Shown: positions 25,382-34,576, numbered from the stretch's first letter. The stretch: 64,000 nucleotides of DNA from Myxococcales bacterium 68-20 (GCA_001899635.1 MKVQ01000012.1:1-64000); one strand, 5' to 3'. Translations and numbers: made by a program. The notes: generated from the letters alone by a model not told the origin.

Positions 25382-26227
25382 TCAGGGCCGGATGACCATC
25401 GGCAACTCGATGCATCCGCCGCCGATCTCGACCCCCCAGGCGACGCGAAGGCAGATCCCCGGCTTCCCGTCCTTGTCATCGTCACGGATACCGACGTGAG
25501 CCTCGCCCCCCTTTCCGGCAGCAAGGCCCGCCGTGATGCTGTCGCCGGAGTGCTTGGTGGTGACCTCGCCGCTCATCAAGGAGGCCGTCGCGCCGATGTT
25601 CACGCCGTAGCTCCCGTCCGAGTTGTCGATGCCAAGGTGCACGCTCGCAGTCAGGACCTCGATGGATCCCGAGCCGTACTCCCCCGAATATCCGAGTCGC
25701 GCGACCGTGCCCTGGATCTCGTTCTGTGCGCCCACCTGAACGGAGACGCTGAGCGCCTCGGCCTCGATCCCTTCCTCCGTCCGTCCCTTCAGGGCGGCGG
25801 CGCCGGCGAAGACGCTGCCGCCATCGTGGGTGCGCCCTGCAGCAGCGTACGGCCCCTTCGAGAAGTCGCGCTCCGCGGTCCTCGCCGCGTTTCCCGACGC
25901 TCCAGCCGTGCGCGCAGGGACCGAAGGCGCGTCCTGCTTCACCGGCGGAGCGTCGGACCTCGGCTCGGGCGCCGAGCCGAGGCTCGTCACCGGCGTGCCT
26001 GGCCAGCGTCCCCCGCACATGCCGCCACCGGAGCTCGCGTTGCGCGCGGCGTCTGCCGCGTTCGCGTCACAGGACGTCGGGATCCTGTCCGAGTCGATCG
26101 GCTGCGCCGAGACGAGCCGATCCCGGCACGTCGGGGCAGGCGCTTCGCGCGGAATCTCCGCCGACTCGTCGTCCTCCGGGCGGCGACAGACGTTGCGCGA
26201 GGGATCACTCGAGATGCGTTCGGTCAT
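25382..26227 (-). CDS. Hypothetical protein with Gly-rich beta-repeat domain
   Basis: This protein of about 281 residues has no signal peptide. Residues 1-110 are polar and Pro/Ala/Ser/Asp-rich with scattered cysteines and are probably disordered. The C-terminal 130 residues alternate hydrophobic and small residues (SVSVQVGAQNEIQGTVARLG, VHLGIDNSDGSYGVNIGATA), as in the glycine-rich beta regions seen in several secreted effector or toxin proteins. An Asp-rich loop follows (IRDDDKDGKPG), which may bind calcium. It is the first gene of a pair with the hypothetical protein that starts 10 bp after it. The family is unknown; an exported effector without a Sec signal is a guess. Confidence 0.6.
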   Translation of the reverse strand: MTERISSDPSRNVCRRPEDDESAEIPREAPAPTCRDRLVSAQPIDSDRIPTSCDANAADAARNASSGGGMCGGRWPGTPVTSLGSAPEPRSDAPPVKQDAPSVPARTAGASGNAARTAERDFSKGPYAAAGRTHDGGSVFAGAAALKGRTEEGIEAEALSVSVQVGAQNEIQGTVARLGYSGEYGSGSIEVLTASVHLGIDNSDGSYGVNIGATASLMSGEVTTKHSGDSITAGLAAGKGGEAHVGIRDDDKDGKPGICLRVAWGVEIGGGCIELPMVIRP

Positions 26228-26312
26228 GGCCCCCTCCTTCGGCCTGCCGCCGCGCAAGTTGCGACGAATCACTCTCCGGCAGGCGCCGATCGGGAGCTGG
26301 TGTCGCGGAAGC

Positions 26313-26774
26313 TCACGATGGCCGACGACGAGTACGCGGGCGCGTCACGACCGGTCGCTTGACCGGGGCGCCTCGGCGCGGCTTCGTGTAACAGACGATC
26401 TCGATGTTGTTGCGCTCGCCGTCCTTCACGAAGGCGGCGAAGTAGCTCGGGCCGTAGCTCGGACGCAGCCCTGGCGGCCCGTTGTCCGTCCCTCCCGCGT
26501 CGATCGCGGCATCGTAGAACGCCTGGACCTGCTCACGCCGTGCGACCCGGAGCGCGTAGTGACCACCGCCTGATGCCTTTCGATCGCGCACGAGCCAGAA
26601 TATCTTCTCGCCGTTCGCGCCAAGGCCGCACGCGTCGTCGAACTCCATGTTGACGGTCATCCCAATCGCGCCGAGCGCGGCCTCGTAGAACCTCCGGGCC
26701 TCCCGGAAGCGGCGTACTGGCACGGAGATGTGATCGAGCTCGACGGCGCCCTTCTTCACGGAGACCTCCTGCAT
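26313..26774 (-). CDS. VOC/glyoxalase-family protein
   Basis: This protein of about 153 residues has one vicinal-oxygen-chelate domain: VELDHISVPVRRFREARRFY at the start, the glycine-rich middle, and the C-terminal GERNNIEIVCY where the last metal ligand Glu would be. The His in LDHISV and the Glu in NNIEIV fit two of the usual metal ligands. The fold supports lyases, dioxygenases and resistance proteins, so the reaction cannot be assigned. The C-terminal 20 residues are Arg-rich. The start at 26774 was chosen because upstream sequence to 26933 is Cys/Arg-rich and unlike the family. Confidence 0.8.
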   Translation of the reverse strand: MQEVSVKKGAVELDHISVPVRRFREARRFYEAALGAIGMTVNMEFDDACGLGANGEKIFWLVRDRKASGGGHYALRVARREQVQAFYDAAIDAGGTDNGPPGLRPSYGPSYFAAFVKDGERNNIEIVCYTKPRRGAPVKRPVVTRPRTRRRPS

Positions 26775-26943
26775 GCCGTCATGCGAGCCCAATGCCGATC
26801 GCGCGGGCTGAGCCCGCCAGCGGGTCAGCGAAAGTGCGCGCATCGACGCGGTGCTGGATGCGCACCGCGGAGCAGCGACGCATCGGAACGTTCGGCAAGG
26901 GCCGGCTCGCTGGTCGACGACGTCCTCGCTCACACGGCGATCC

Positions 26944-28350
26944 CTACTTCACGACGGGCGGGGGCTCCTGCTCGACCTCGTCGCTGATCACGCACGCGGT
27001 GAGATCGTAGAAGAGGAACGCGATCACCTTCTCGCGATCGTTGATGGCTTCCTTGCAGTTCGCCGGGAAGGTGGTTCCGACGTAGTTTTCGCTCATGTCG
27101 AAGATGTGCGTGTCGCCGAAGGAGACGCGCCCGCACTGGTCTTCGGGTTTCGCTCCGAGGGGGGCGTTGAACGTGATGATCTTGGGTCCGTCGTTGTCGA
27201 TGTTTTTGACCCAGGTCGTCCCGAGCGCCGGGTCGATCGTCGTGAGGTTGTCGAAGATCACGGGCAGGAGCACGTTGCCGAAGCTCGGCGAGCCGTTCGT
27301 GTAGTCGAGCCACTCGGCGAGCGCCTTGCCCTTCGGGAATCCCTGGTTGATCGGATGGGCACCGCCATCCGGCTCGGGCTTCCAACCGTCGGGCGTGTAC
27401 CACGTCGCGAGGTCGGACCACGGGGCCGGCGCCTTCTGGATGAACGTGTACCCGTAGTCGGTCGTGAAGAGACGGCCGCCGAGATCGACGTACGCCTTCA
27501 TGTTTGCCCACGCCGTCGGGCCCTTGTTCGTGTTGGCCTCCTCGCACTCGCACGAGTGGAGCACGACGTCGTACTTCTTCAGCATCTCGAGGTTGTTCCA
27601 GAGCTCGGCTGCTGGCGGCGGATGCATCGGGCCGCTGCCGTTGAAGCCCGTGTACATGTTGATCGCCTTCGGCCCGAAACCGGCCCCGTACTCGACGGGA
27701 TCGATGCCGAGCTTCGGCATCAGGCACGGGATCGGATCGCAGCTCCCCGTCGTGACCGCAATCTTCGGCAGGTCCCCCTCCGACTGGTTGCGCGGCAGCC
27801 GTGTAAGGCGGCTGCCCTTGTAGGTCGGGTCGGTCGCCGTGTCGGCGGGATCGGCGAGGTTGTCTTTGCAGGCCTCGACCTTCGGGAGCTTGATCATGCG
27901 ACGCCATTTGCCGATCTGCATGACGAGCGGGATGTCTTCACCGGCCGGCACGTTCTTCAACACGAAGTGGCCCTTCGTGTCGGTCAGGGCGGAGGCGACG
28001 AGGTCACCCTGAACGAGCGTTCCACAGCGATCGCAGGTGACCCCCCTCGGGATCGGCTGCAAGGGACTGTTGGGAATGTAGACGACGGCATTGTAGAGCG
28101 GGAGCGTGCCGTTCGGAGCGTAGACCGTGCCGGAGATCGTCGTCGTCTCACCGGCAGTGCACGTGGGCACCTGACAGTGGAGGCCTTTGCACGAGGACGT
28201 CTCCGCGCCGCCGGAGTCGGAGGCCTCCACCAGCGGCGGGTCGCTCGGAACGTAGGGCTTCTCCGGGGCGCCGTCGTCCTGGCTCGTCGCGCACATCACG
28301 ACACCAGGCAGGACGATCAAGAGGGAAATGACACGGAAGCTTCGGCGCAT
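26944..28350 (-). CDS. Exported protein with carboxypeptidase-regulatory-like domain
   Basis: This protein of about 468 residues has an N-terminal export signal (VISLLIVLPGVVMC), possibly a lipoprotein signal with an unusual Met before the Cys. A Cys-rich entry (CKGLHCQVPTC) leads to a carboxypeptidase-regulatory-like beta-sandwich (ISGTVYAPNGTLPLYNAVVY, LTDTKGHFVLKNVPAG). The second half (YDVVLHSCECEEANTNKG, YVDLGGRLFTTDYGYTFIQ) reads like a Rossmann-type, glutamine-amidotransferase-like fold used in ThuA-like proteins, but no catalytic triad is evident. It ends in a cluster EVEQEPPPVVK. It is probably a surface or periplasmic protein. The start at 28350 is set by the signal peptide. Confidence 0.75.
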   Translation of the reverse strand: MRRSFRVISLLIVLPGVVMCATSQDDGAPEKPYVPSDPPLVEASDSGGAETSSCKGLHCQVPTCTAGETTTISGTVYAPNGTLPLYNAVVYIPNSPLQPIPRGVTCDRCGTLVQGDLVASALTDTKGHFVLKNVPAGEDIPLVMQIGKWRRMIKLPKVEACKDNLADPADTATDPTYKGSRLTRLPRNQSEGDLPKIAVTTGSCDPIPCLMPKLGIDPVEYGAGFGPKAINMYTGFNGSGPMHPPPAAELWNNLEMLKKYDVVLHSCECEEANTNKGPTAWANMKAYVDLGGRLFTTDYGYTFIQKAPAPWSDLATWYTPDGWKPEPDGGAHPINQGFPKGKALAEWLDYTNGSPSFGNVLLPVIFDNLTTIDPALGTTWVKNIDNDGPKIITFNAPLGAKPEDQCGRVSFGDTHIFDMSENYVGTTFPANCKEAINDREKVIAFLFYDLTACVISDEVEQEPPPVVK

Positions 28351-28756
28351 CGGAGAACTCCTCACCCGAGGTAATCGCCGCTGCTCGCGGGATCCGATCA
28401 CTAAACTTGCTGCGAGAGGAGACACAGTCTCCGTCGGCAGTGGGCGCGAGCGTCGTGACGTCCGGCGCGTCGCGTCGAGCTCCACTGCTCGGGGAGCCAC
28501 GCTCGAGCTTGATGGCCCCGCTCGCTCGCGTCGGGTCCGAGGTTGTGTCTACTCGGCGGGACGCCACGGCGGATGGCCCCATTGCAGCATCGAGGACGCC
28601 GGTCACGAGGGTGAGGGGACCGCGCGATGGCCACACGCAGCTCTCGCGCTCGTGCTCTCGACCGACGAACTGCGGTGGATGGTTTGGAACGCGCAGGGAG
28701 AGCGGTAGCGGCGCGTCAGTCATGACCTCAGCTCGTTGAGCCCGCCATGAGTCTCC
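28351..28756. other. 406-bp intergenic stretch, nothing recognised
   Basis: Open frames cross this stretch on both strands but look like chance frames of a GC-rich genome. No conserved domain, repeat of the dispersed family or terminator was seen. Confidence 0.4.
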
Positions 28757-29755
28757 TCAAAGCCCCGACGGCGCGGGCACGACCGGTCGCGCCGTTGCGG
28801 ATGGCACCGGCGACGTCGTTGCCAACGGGACCGGTGCCCCCACTGCGGATGGTATCGGCGTCGTCGTTGCGGATGGAACCTGTGTGGCCGTTGCTGATGG
28901 ATCGGCTGATGTCGTCGCGGACGGGACCGGCGCGGCGGCCCTGACCTCATGTGCGGGAGCCGACACAAACCCTTGCTTGCCCTGGATGACGAGGAGGTCG
29001 AGGAGATGCTTTACGGCAGGCGCCTCCGCGTCGAACTCCGAAGGCGCGCTGGCGTAGCCGACCACCATGTAAACAGGCAGATCGACCATGAATCGAACAC
29101 GGTGCTTGAAAGGCGTCCGAACAAGCACGAGTCGCATCCGCTGCTGACGGTGGCTCGCATCGAGCTTCAGCTGATCGACGTTGGCGACGTCGACCGTCGC
29201 CCAGTAGGCATCGTGCCCCGCAAGGGTCGCCGGGCCCTCGGAGATGATTCTGGTCGCGAAGCGAGTGTCCTCGACCGTCGTGGTCTGTCCGATCTTGGCC
29301 GTCTCGAAACGGCCGCCGGCCATGTTGTCGACGAGCTCGCGCATTTCCACGCTGAGCTTCGTCTCGGCCAACCTGCTTGAAACCGGAAAGGTCGTCAGCC
29401 AAAGAATGGCGTTCGTGTATCGATGGCGAAAGCGCAGATCATACGTGAGCTGCTCCTCACGGTGCGAGTACGAACCATCGTTGTCCGCATCGATGTTGAA
29501 TTGGGTCTTGTAGATGCCTTCCCTCTTCGGCGCGCCGAGTTTGTCGTGGCTGTCGAGCAACCAGTCTGGTCCGAGGAAAGAACCTCCTTCCGAGCGCACC
29601 TCGAAGCCGTAGAGCGTCTGATGGTAGCCGGCGGGCGTGACTGTGCCGCGAGAGGGCGAGCAACCCGAAAGCAGCATCAAGCTGCCGATAGCGACCGCGA
29701 CAGCGAATGGCGACGTTCGATTGTTTCGTGAAAATCGGGGCAGCATGCCACGCAT
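28757..29755 (-). CDS. Lipoprotein with C-terminal Pro-Ser-Ala-Thr repeats
   Basis: This 332-residue protein has a signal with lipobox (AVAIGSLMLLSGCSP). The central 220 residues are a single soluble domain I do not recognise (GTVTPAGYHQTLYGFEVRSE, LVRTPFKHRVRFMVDLPVYM). The last 65 residues are degenerate repeats of VPSATT, a likely wall-spanning or flexible spacer. The ATG at 29755 gives MRGMLPRFSRNNRT before the hydrophobic core; ATGs a few residues later are also possible. It is a single gene. Confidence 0.72.
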   Translation of the reverse strand: MRGMLPRFSRNNRTSPFAVAVAIGSLMLLSGCSPSRGTVTPAGYHQTLYGFEVRSEGGSFLGPDWLLDSHDKLGAPKREGIYKTQFNIDADNDGSYSHREEQLTYDLRFRHRYTNAILWLTTFPVSSRLAETKLSVEMRELVDNMAGGRFETAKIGQTTTVEDTRFATRIISEGPATLAGHDAYWATVDVANVDQLKLDASHRQQRMRLVLVRTPFKHRVRFMVDLPVYMVVGYASAPSEFDAEAPAVKHLLDLLVIQGKQGFVSAPAHEVRAAAPVPSATTSADPSATATQVPSATTTPIPSAVGAPVPLATTSPVPSATARPVVPAPSGL

Positions 29756-30067
29756 TTATCCGATCATGACCCCGCATAGAAGGGCGCAGCGGGGACCGGC
29801 GTAGCGTGCGCAAACGGCTCCACGCCCGATTCGAGTATGCGACGTGGTGCTCAACGCCGACTCCGCGATTTCCATGCAAGCCCCGAGCGAACAGGAAACG
29901 GAACCCCCTCCCGGCGATCAAGACCAACCCGCGCGGGAGTGAACATGACGTCCAATCCACGAGCTTCAGCCAGGCGGCCCCCGCCGACTCGTTGGCTCTC
30001 GACGTAGCCGTCGGCGCCGCGCACACAACCTGGTTGGGCGATCGGCGATATGATAGGACGATCGGAG
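29756..30067. other. 312-bp divergent intergenic region
   Basis: This lies between two divergent lipoprotein genes and should hold both promoters. No palindrome or recognisable operator stood out. Base composition is slightly lower in GC than the neighbouring genes. Confidence 0.4.
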
Positions 30068-30730
30068 ATGCTTCGCCCCTTGCTCGCGTTTTCGATGCTT
30101 TTGACGTCAGTCTTGGTTGGCTGTGGAGGCGATGAGCATCGCGTGGCGTATCCGATCACGCAGCTGAAGGCACGAGCGAGCTCCGACTTCGGCTGCCCGG
30201 CAGAGGAGATCAAGACGAACTCCCTCGACGCGCGCACGAAGGTTGCGAGGGGGTGCGGACAATCCGGCACGTATATCTATATCTGCAACAAATGTGTCGA
30301 TCAGGCGGCTGCGTTGCTCGCGGGCCTGGTCGTCCTCGACGACTGCGACTGCACCTGGGCGCTCGACGCTGTTCGTGTTCCGCGCAACGGTCCGGCGGAT
30401 CCTCCGCCCGCCAGCCGGTCGGCTCCGCCGACGCGATACAGCGCACCGTCGGACAAACTCGAAGACGGCGCCTTCGATCGAGGGTCGGCTGCAGCGGCGC
30501 TCGGCTCTTTGAACATCAAAGGATGCCGCATGCCCGACAGCCCAACGGGAGCGGGGCACTTTACCGTCGTCTTCGAGCCCGACGGCAGCGTCTCCGACGT
30601 GATGATCGATGGCGGCGGCTTCGATGGGACATCGACGGGCGAGTGCATCCGCAAGCGGGCGAGCGAGATCCGAGTGCGACCCTTCGACGGCGCTTCGGTG
30701 AAGGTCGGTAAATCGTTCTTGATCGAATAG
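30068..30730 (+). CDS. Lipoprotein with AgmX/PglI-like (TonB-like) C-terminal domain
   Basis: This protein of about 220 residues has the lipoprotein signal MLRPLLAFSMLLTSVLVGCG. A Cys-rich central part (CGQSGTYIYICNKCVDQ, DDCDCTWALDAV) is followed by a Pro/Ser linker. The last 90 residues (LNIKGCRMPDSPTGAGHFTV, IDGGGFDGTSTGECIRKRAS, RPFDGASVKVGKSFLI) match the pattern of the AgmX/PglI C-terminal domain common in myxobacteria, a TonB-C-like fold with a conserved Cys pair. The start is the second in-frame ATG because it begins the signal directly. It probably works in the periplasm; partners are unknown. Confidence 0.75.
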   Translation: MLRPLLAFSMLLTSVLVGCGGDEHRVAYPITQLKARASSDFGCPAEEIKTNSLDARTKVARGCGQSGTYIYICNKCVDQAAALLAGLVVLDDCDCTWALDAVRVPRNGPADPPPASRSAPPTRYSAPSDKLEDGAFDRGSAAAALGSLNIKGCRMPDSPTGAGHFTVVFEPDGSVSDVMIDGGGFDGTSTGECIRKRASEIRVRPFDGASVKVGKSFLIE

Positions 30731-30796
30731 ACACGCGCCTGCGTCACGGCGCGCCGTCGTGGTCGGTTCGACGTGGCGTTGCGTAGAGAGTGATGG

Positions 30797-30838
30797 TCGA
30801 CGCTCACCGGAGACGGCGTCACTCGCGGTGAGCGTCGA
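30797..30838 (+). terminator. Perfect 13-bp hairpin after the AgmX/PglI-like lipoprotein
   Basis: TCGACGCTCACCG and CGGTGAGCGTCGA are perfect inverted copies around a 16-base loop, about 66 bp after the stop at 30730. No T-run follows, so it is either a Rho-assisted terminator or a regulatory palindrome. Confidence 0.5.
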
Positions 30839-31027
30839 GCATTGCGCTCCCGACCGCTGAGGTCGACGCGGCCTGACCGCCGTGAGACGAGCCATCCCGA
30901 GCGGCGATACCTCGCGCTGCAGGGCCGAGGTGTGCCTCCTACGTGCGAAGAGCGTTCGGGGCGAGCGGGACTGCGGCCTCGCACGGGCAGCGATGGGGCG
31001 GCGCCCGCGAGCCGCCCGGCGTGAGCG

Positions 31028-32287
31028 TCAGACGCCGGCAGGAAACATCAGAACGAAGCGGGCGCCGCCGTCGTGCGAGCGCTCCGCTCGGATCTCGGCG
31101 CTGTGGTTGTCCATGATGTTGCGCACGATCGAGAGGCCGAGGCCCGTTCCGCGCCCGTCGCCCTTCGTCGTGAAGAACGGCGTGAAGATGGCGGTGAGGT
31201 GCTCGGACGCGATGCCGTGTCCGTTGTCCTCCACCGTGACGACGATGCGGCCATCCGGCGCGAGCCTGCTCGAAACGCCGAGACGTCCACCGAGCTCGGG
31301 CATCGCGTGACAGGCATTGGTGAAGAGATTGACGAACACCTGCGCGAGCTGCTCCGGCATGCCGCGCACCGGCGGAAGCTCGTCGGCGAAGACACGCTCG
31401 ACCTTTGCACCGTGCTGCGCGATCACGTGCTCGCAGAAGGCCAGGGCCTGCTCGATCACGTTGTGGATCGCGATCGGGACGGGCACCTCGCTCGACGGGC
31501 GCGCGTACGCCACGAGATCGCGGGTGAAGCGGAGGATACGTGTCGAGGACTCGCCGATCCGGCGAAGCCTCTCGAGACTGTCGGGATCGCCGGTCGGTCC
31601 CTGCTTTCGAATCAGCCAGTCGGTATACGCGACGATCGACGTCAGCGGGTTATTGAGCTCGTGGACGACGCCGGCTGCGAGCTGACCGAGGCTCGCCAGC
31701 TTCTCCGCCTGCATCATGTGCGAGCTCAGCGCGCGGAGCTCGCGGGCGTCTGCGGTCGCTCGGGAGTGCACGCGCGCGAACGCGAGCCCGCTGCTCATCG
31801 CCAGAGCGCCGCGGCGAAAGACGTGCATCATCGGCGAGCCGTCGACCTCGAGCTGCGGGTCGTCGGACGCGAGATGGATCGTCGTGGAGCCCTCGACGTC
31901 GAGCACGCGCTCGAACTGGTAGCCGGGGAAGAGGCGCGTCGGATCCATCCCGACGGCACGCGCCTCCTCTCCCTCGGGCACGTACTTGAAGAGGCGCTGC
32001 TCGGTGGGATGGAAAGCAGGCGTCGACACCGAGGGCGGCACCGGGACGAAGCAAGCGCCGACCCCGCACTCGGGGAAGATCTCGCTGAGCGCGCGGACGA
32101 GGAACTCGACGACGGCGGCCTCGCCGGAGGCGACCGGCATCTGGCAGGCGGCGACGACGAGGCGGTCGAGCCAGGCCGCCTCGACCTCGAGCGAGGCGAC
32201 CGCCACCCTCGACTCGCGACTGATCGGAACGGACGAGACCGTCACCCGTTCCTGATACTCGTGCTCGTCTTTGGTGGACTGGGCCAT
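31028..32287 (-). CDS. Sensor histidine kinase
   Basis: This 419-residue cytoplasmic kinase has a divergent N-terminal sensor region of about 180 residues, GAF-like in layout. The HisKA dimerisation helix contains the phospho-acceptor His (AAGVVHELNNPLTSIVAYTD). A complete HATPase domain follows, with the N box (FVNLFTNACHAM), G1 (VEDNGHGI) and G2 (GDGRGTGLGLSIV). No membrane helix is seen. It starts 3 bp after the stop of a response-regulator/PAS protein whose own HisKA segment lacks an ATPase domain, so the two probably function as one pathway. No separate output regulator is adjacent. Confidence 0.93.
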   Translation of the reverse strand: MAQSTKDEHEYQERVTVSSVPISRESRVAVASLEVEAAWLDRLVVAACQMPVASGEAAVVEFLVRALSEIFPECGVGACFVPVPPSVSTPAFHPTEQRLFKYVPEGEEARAVGMDPTRLFPGYQFERVLDVEGSTTIHLASDDPQLEVDGSPMMHVFRRGALAMSSGLAFARVHSRATADARELRALSSHMMQAEKLASLGQLAAGVVHELNNPLTSIVAYTDWLIRKQGPTGDPDSLERLRRIGESSTRILRFTRDLVAYARPSSEVPVPIAIHNVIEQALAFCEHVIAQHGAKVERVFADELPPVRGMPEQLAQVFVNLFTNACHAMPELGGRLGVSSRLAPDGRIVVTVEDNGHGIASEHLTAIFTPFFTTKGDGRGTGLGLSIVRNIMDNHSAEIRAERSHDGGARFVLMFPAGV

Positions 32288-32290
32288 GGC

Positions 32291-34447
32291 CTACTCCCGC
32301 TCCTTCTTGGTCAGCTCGGCCCGCTGCGCCGGCTGGTTGGGGCGCTGGGCCCGGTCGGACCTCGGTCCAGAACGGAGGACCTCGCTCCACTCCCCCGACG
32401 CTCGCCGAGGCTCGGACCTCGGTCCGTCTGCGACTGCCGGCAGAGCCGCCGGCATCCCCTCCTCACTCGCTCGATCCAGATCGAGGATCTTCTGCTTCCC
32501 GACGTAGCTCTTCGTCTCGTACTTCGTGATCTTGCCGATCTTGCGAACGATCTCCGCCATGCGCTCCGACTCGCCCTCGATCACCTCGGCAGCGGCAGAC
32601 GCCGACGTGCCGGCCTCGAGGAGCCGGCGAAGGAGGGTCGCGTAGTTGCGAACGCTGGTGAGTGGCTGATTGAGCTCGTGCGCGGCTGCGCCGGCGAGCT
32701 CGGCGACGATCGCCTGACGCTCCTGGGCGAGCAGCTGCTCCTGTGCCTGCTGCAGGCGCTGCTCCATCCGCATCTTCTCGCGGAGGTCGGTGAAGATGCC
32801 GACGCTCCCGACGGGCGTGTCGCCCTCCATGATGAGCGCCCCCGCGAAGGAGACCGGGACGGAGGTGCCGCTGCCGTCGATGATGTCGATCTTGAGGTCC
32901 TCGATCCGCCCGCCGCCGGCGCGGATCTGCTTCATGATCCTCGTCGCCGTCCCTTCCGGATAGAGCGTCCGGACATCGGTGCCGACGACCTCCTCCGAGC
33001 TCCGCCCGTAGATGCGCTCGGCCGCGCGGTTGAAGAGGATGATGCGCCCCCTCATGTCCGCGCTGATGATGGCGTCGAACGAAGAATCGATGACGCGCTG
33101 GAGGAAGTCCTTCGTGTTGACGAGCTCGGCCTCGACCGCGCGTTGCTGGGTGACGTCGCGGAACGAGGCGAGGACGGCGCCTTCTTCTCTGAGGACGCTC
33201 GCCGTGTTGACGTTGATGATGACGTAGCGGCCGCTCTTCGTCTTCAGCCGCACGTCGATGTCCTTCGGGAACGTGCCCTTGAGGAAGCCCGCCCGGAGGT
33301 CGTACGCGAGGTTTTCGTTCTCGGACGCGAAGATGTCACCGAGGCGCAACCTGCGAAGGTCGCCCTCGTCGTAGCCGGTGATCTCGCGCGCCTTCGGGTT
33401 CGAGAAGAGAAGGCGCCCCTCGGTGTCGAGGACGACGATTCCGTCGGCGGAGCTCTCGAAGAAGTCGGCGTAGCGCTGGAGCGAGCGCATCCGGCGCTCG
33501 GCCTCGAAGCGGGCGACGGTGACCTGCTGCGTCTGATCGCGTAGCGACTGGAGGACGCGCGCATTGCGGAGCGCGATCGCCATCGCGCTCGCGATCGTCT
33601 GGCAGAGCGCGAGCTCGCGCGTGCCGAACGCCCCCGGCCGCTTCGAGCGGAGGAAGAGGACGCCCATCGGCCTCGACTCGTAGAGGATGGGCAAAATGCA
33701 GAGCGAGGAGAAGGTCGCCCCCTGCTTCGAGGTGCGGACGATCTCCATGAGCGGATGCGTCGCGGCGTCCTCGACGACGAGCGGAGCGTTGCTCGCGAGC
33801 ACCTGCTGGATCTCGGGGTACTTCGTCAGGTCGATCGGGAGGTCGCGGAGCTGCTCGTCGTCCGAAGCGGCGACGACGTAGCCGACGTTCTCCTGCTCGC
33901 GGACGAGGACGATCGAGACGCGGTCGACCCTCGCGACCTCGGCGAGGCGCTGGACGACGGTGAAGAGGATGCCGCGGAAGTCGAGATTCGACGCGAGCGC
34001 CTGGGTGAGCTCGAGGACGACCTGCGCGTCCTTCTCCTTCTTGTTGAGCTGCTCCATCGCCGCGCGGAGCCGGAGCTGGCCTCGCACGCGCGCAACGAGC
34101 TCAACCGGCTTGAACGGCTTCTTCACGAAGTCGTCGGCCCCCGCCTCGAAGGCCTTCGCGATCTCGTCCTCGGCGTCGAGGGCGGTGAGGACGACGATCG
34201 GGAGGTCGCGGGTCTCCGGCCGCGCGCGGAGGATCCGGAGGATCTGGTAGCCGTCCGGCTGAGGCATGACGAGATCGAGCAGGACGATCGCGGGATGCAC
34301 GCGGTCGATCTGCGCGAGCGCCTCTGCGCCCGAGCTCACGGCGATGAACTCGAGATCAGCCTTGGCGAGCGCCTGCCCGAGGACATGGCGGCTCACCATG
34401 TCGTCGTCGACGACCAACACCGGCCCGATCACCGCCGCCTGGGGCAC
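32291..34447 (-). CDS. Hybrid sensor: REC-GAF-PAS-PAS-HisKA without ATPase domain
   Basis: This 718-residue protein starts at a GTG. Residues 5-125 form a receiver domain (VLVVDDDMVSR, phospho-Asp in IVLLDLVMP, switch Lys in DFVKKPFKP). A GAF domain follows (about 140-310), then two PAS domains (starting near YADFFESSADGIVVLDTEGR and VIDSSFDAIISADMRGRII). A coiled segment leads to a HisKA-type helix (AGAAAHELNQPLTSVRNYA). After the helix pair the protein ends in 55 low-complexity polar residues, and no N, G1 or G2 box is present. It cannot bind ATP for autophosphorylation. The kinase gene 3 bp downstream may act on its histidine. Confidence 0.9.
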   Translation of the reverse strand: MPQAAVIGPVLVVDDDMVSRHVLGQALAKADLEFIAVSSGAEALAQIDRVHPAIVLLDLVMPQPDGYQILRILRARPETRDLPIVVLTALDAEDEIAKAFEAGADDFVKKPFKPVELVARVRGQLRLRAAMEQLNKKEKDAQVVLELTQALASNLDFRGILFTVVQRLAEVARVDRVSIVLVREQENVGYVVAASDDEQLRDLPIDLTKYPEIQQVLASNAPLVVEDAATHPLMEIVRTSKQGATFSSLCILPILYESRPMGVLFLRSKRPGAFGTRELALCQTIASAMAIALRNARVLQSLRDQTQQVTVARFEAERRMRSLQRYADFFESSADGIVVLDTEGRLLFSNPKAREITGYDEGDLRRLRLGDIFASENENLAYDLRAGFLKGTFPKDIDVRLKTKSGRYVIINVNTASVLREEGAVLASFRDVTQQRAVEAELVNTKDFLQRVIDSSFDAIISADMRGRIILFNRAAERIYGRSSEEVVGTDVRTLYPEGTATRIMKQIRAGGGRIEDLKIDIIDGSGTSVPVSFAGALIMEGDTPVGSVGIFTDLREKMRMEQRLQQAQEQLLAQERQAIVAELAGAAAHELNQPLTSVRNYATLLRRLLEAGTSASAAAEVIEGESERMAEIVRKIGKITKYETKSYVGKQKILDLDRASEEGMPAALPAVADGPRSEPRRASGEWSEVLRSGPRSDRAQRPNQPAQRAELTKKERE
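32322..32425. repeat. Short repeats at the 3' end of the hybrid sensor
   Basis: CTGGTTGGGGCGCTGGGCCC at 32333-32352 resembles the right half of the dispersed hairpin repeat. TCGGACCTCGGTCC occurs twice (32355-32368 and 32412-32425), each able to fold as GGACC-TC-GGTCC. Together they encode most of the polar tail that replaces the ATPase domain. Relation to the dispersed family is only suggested by similarity. Confidence 0.4.
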
Positions 34448-34576
34448 GCGAGAAGTCTATCGGTCCGGAAGAGGCCTCCGCAATGGAATGGCGCAGGGTG
34501 TAGTCAGGAAGCCTCCGGCTGTGCTGGTCAGTCCACATGCCGGTCCGTCCGGACGCGCTTGGGTCTGCGCCAGCCC

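Noticed and set aside
31073-33544. 823-codon open frame on the plus strand
   Set aside because: It lies antisense to the histidine kinase and the hybrid sensor and has shadow composition rich in Arg, Asp and Leu.
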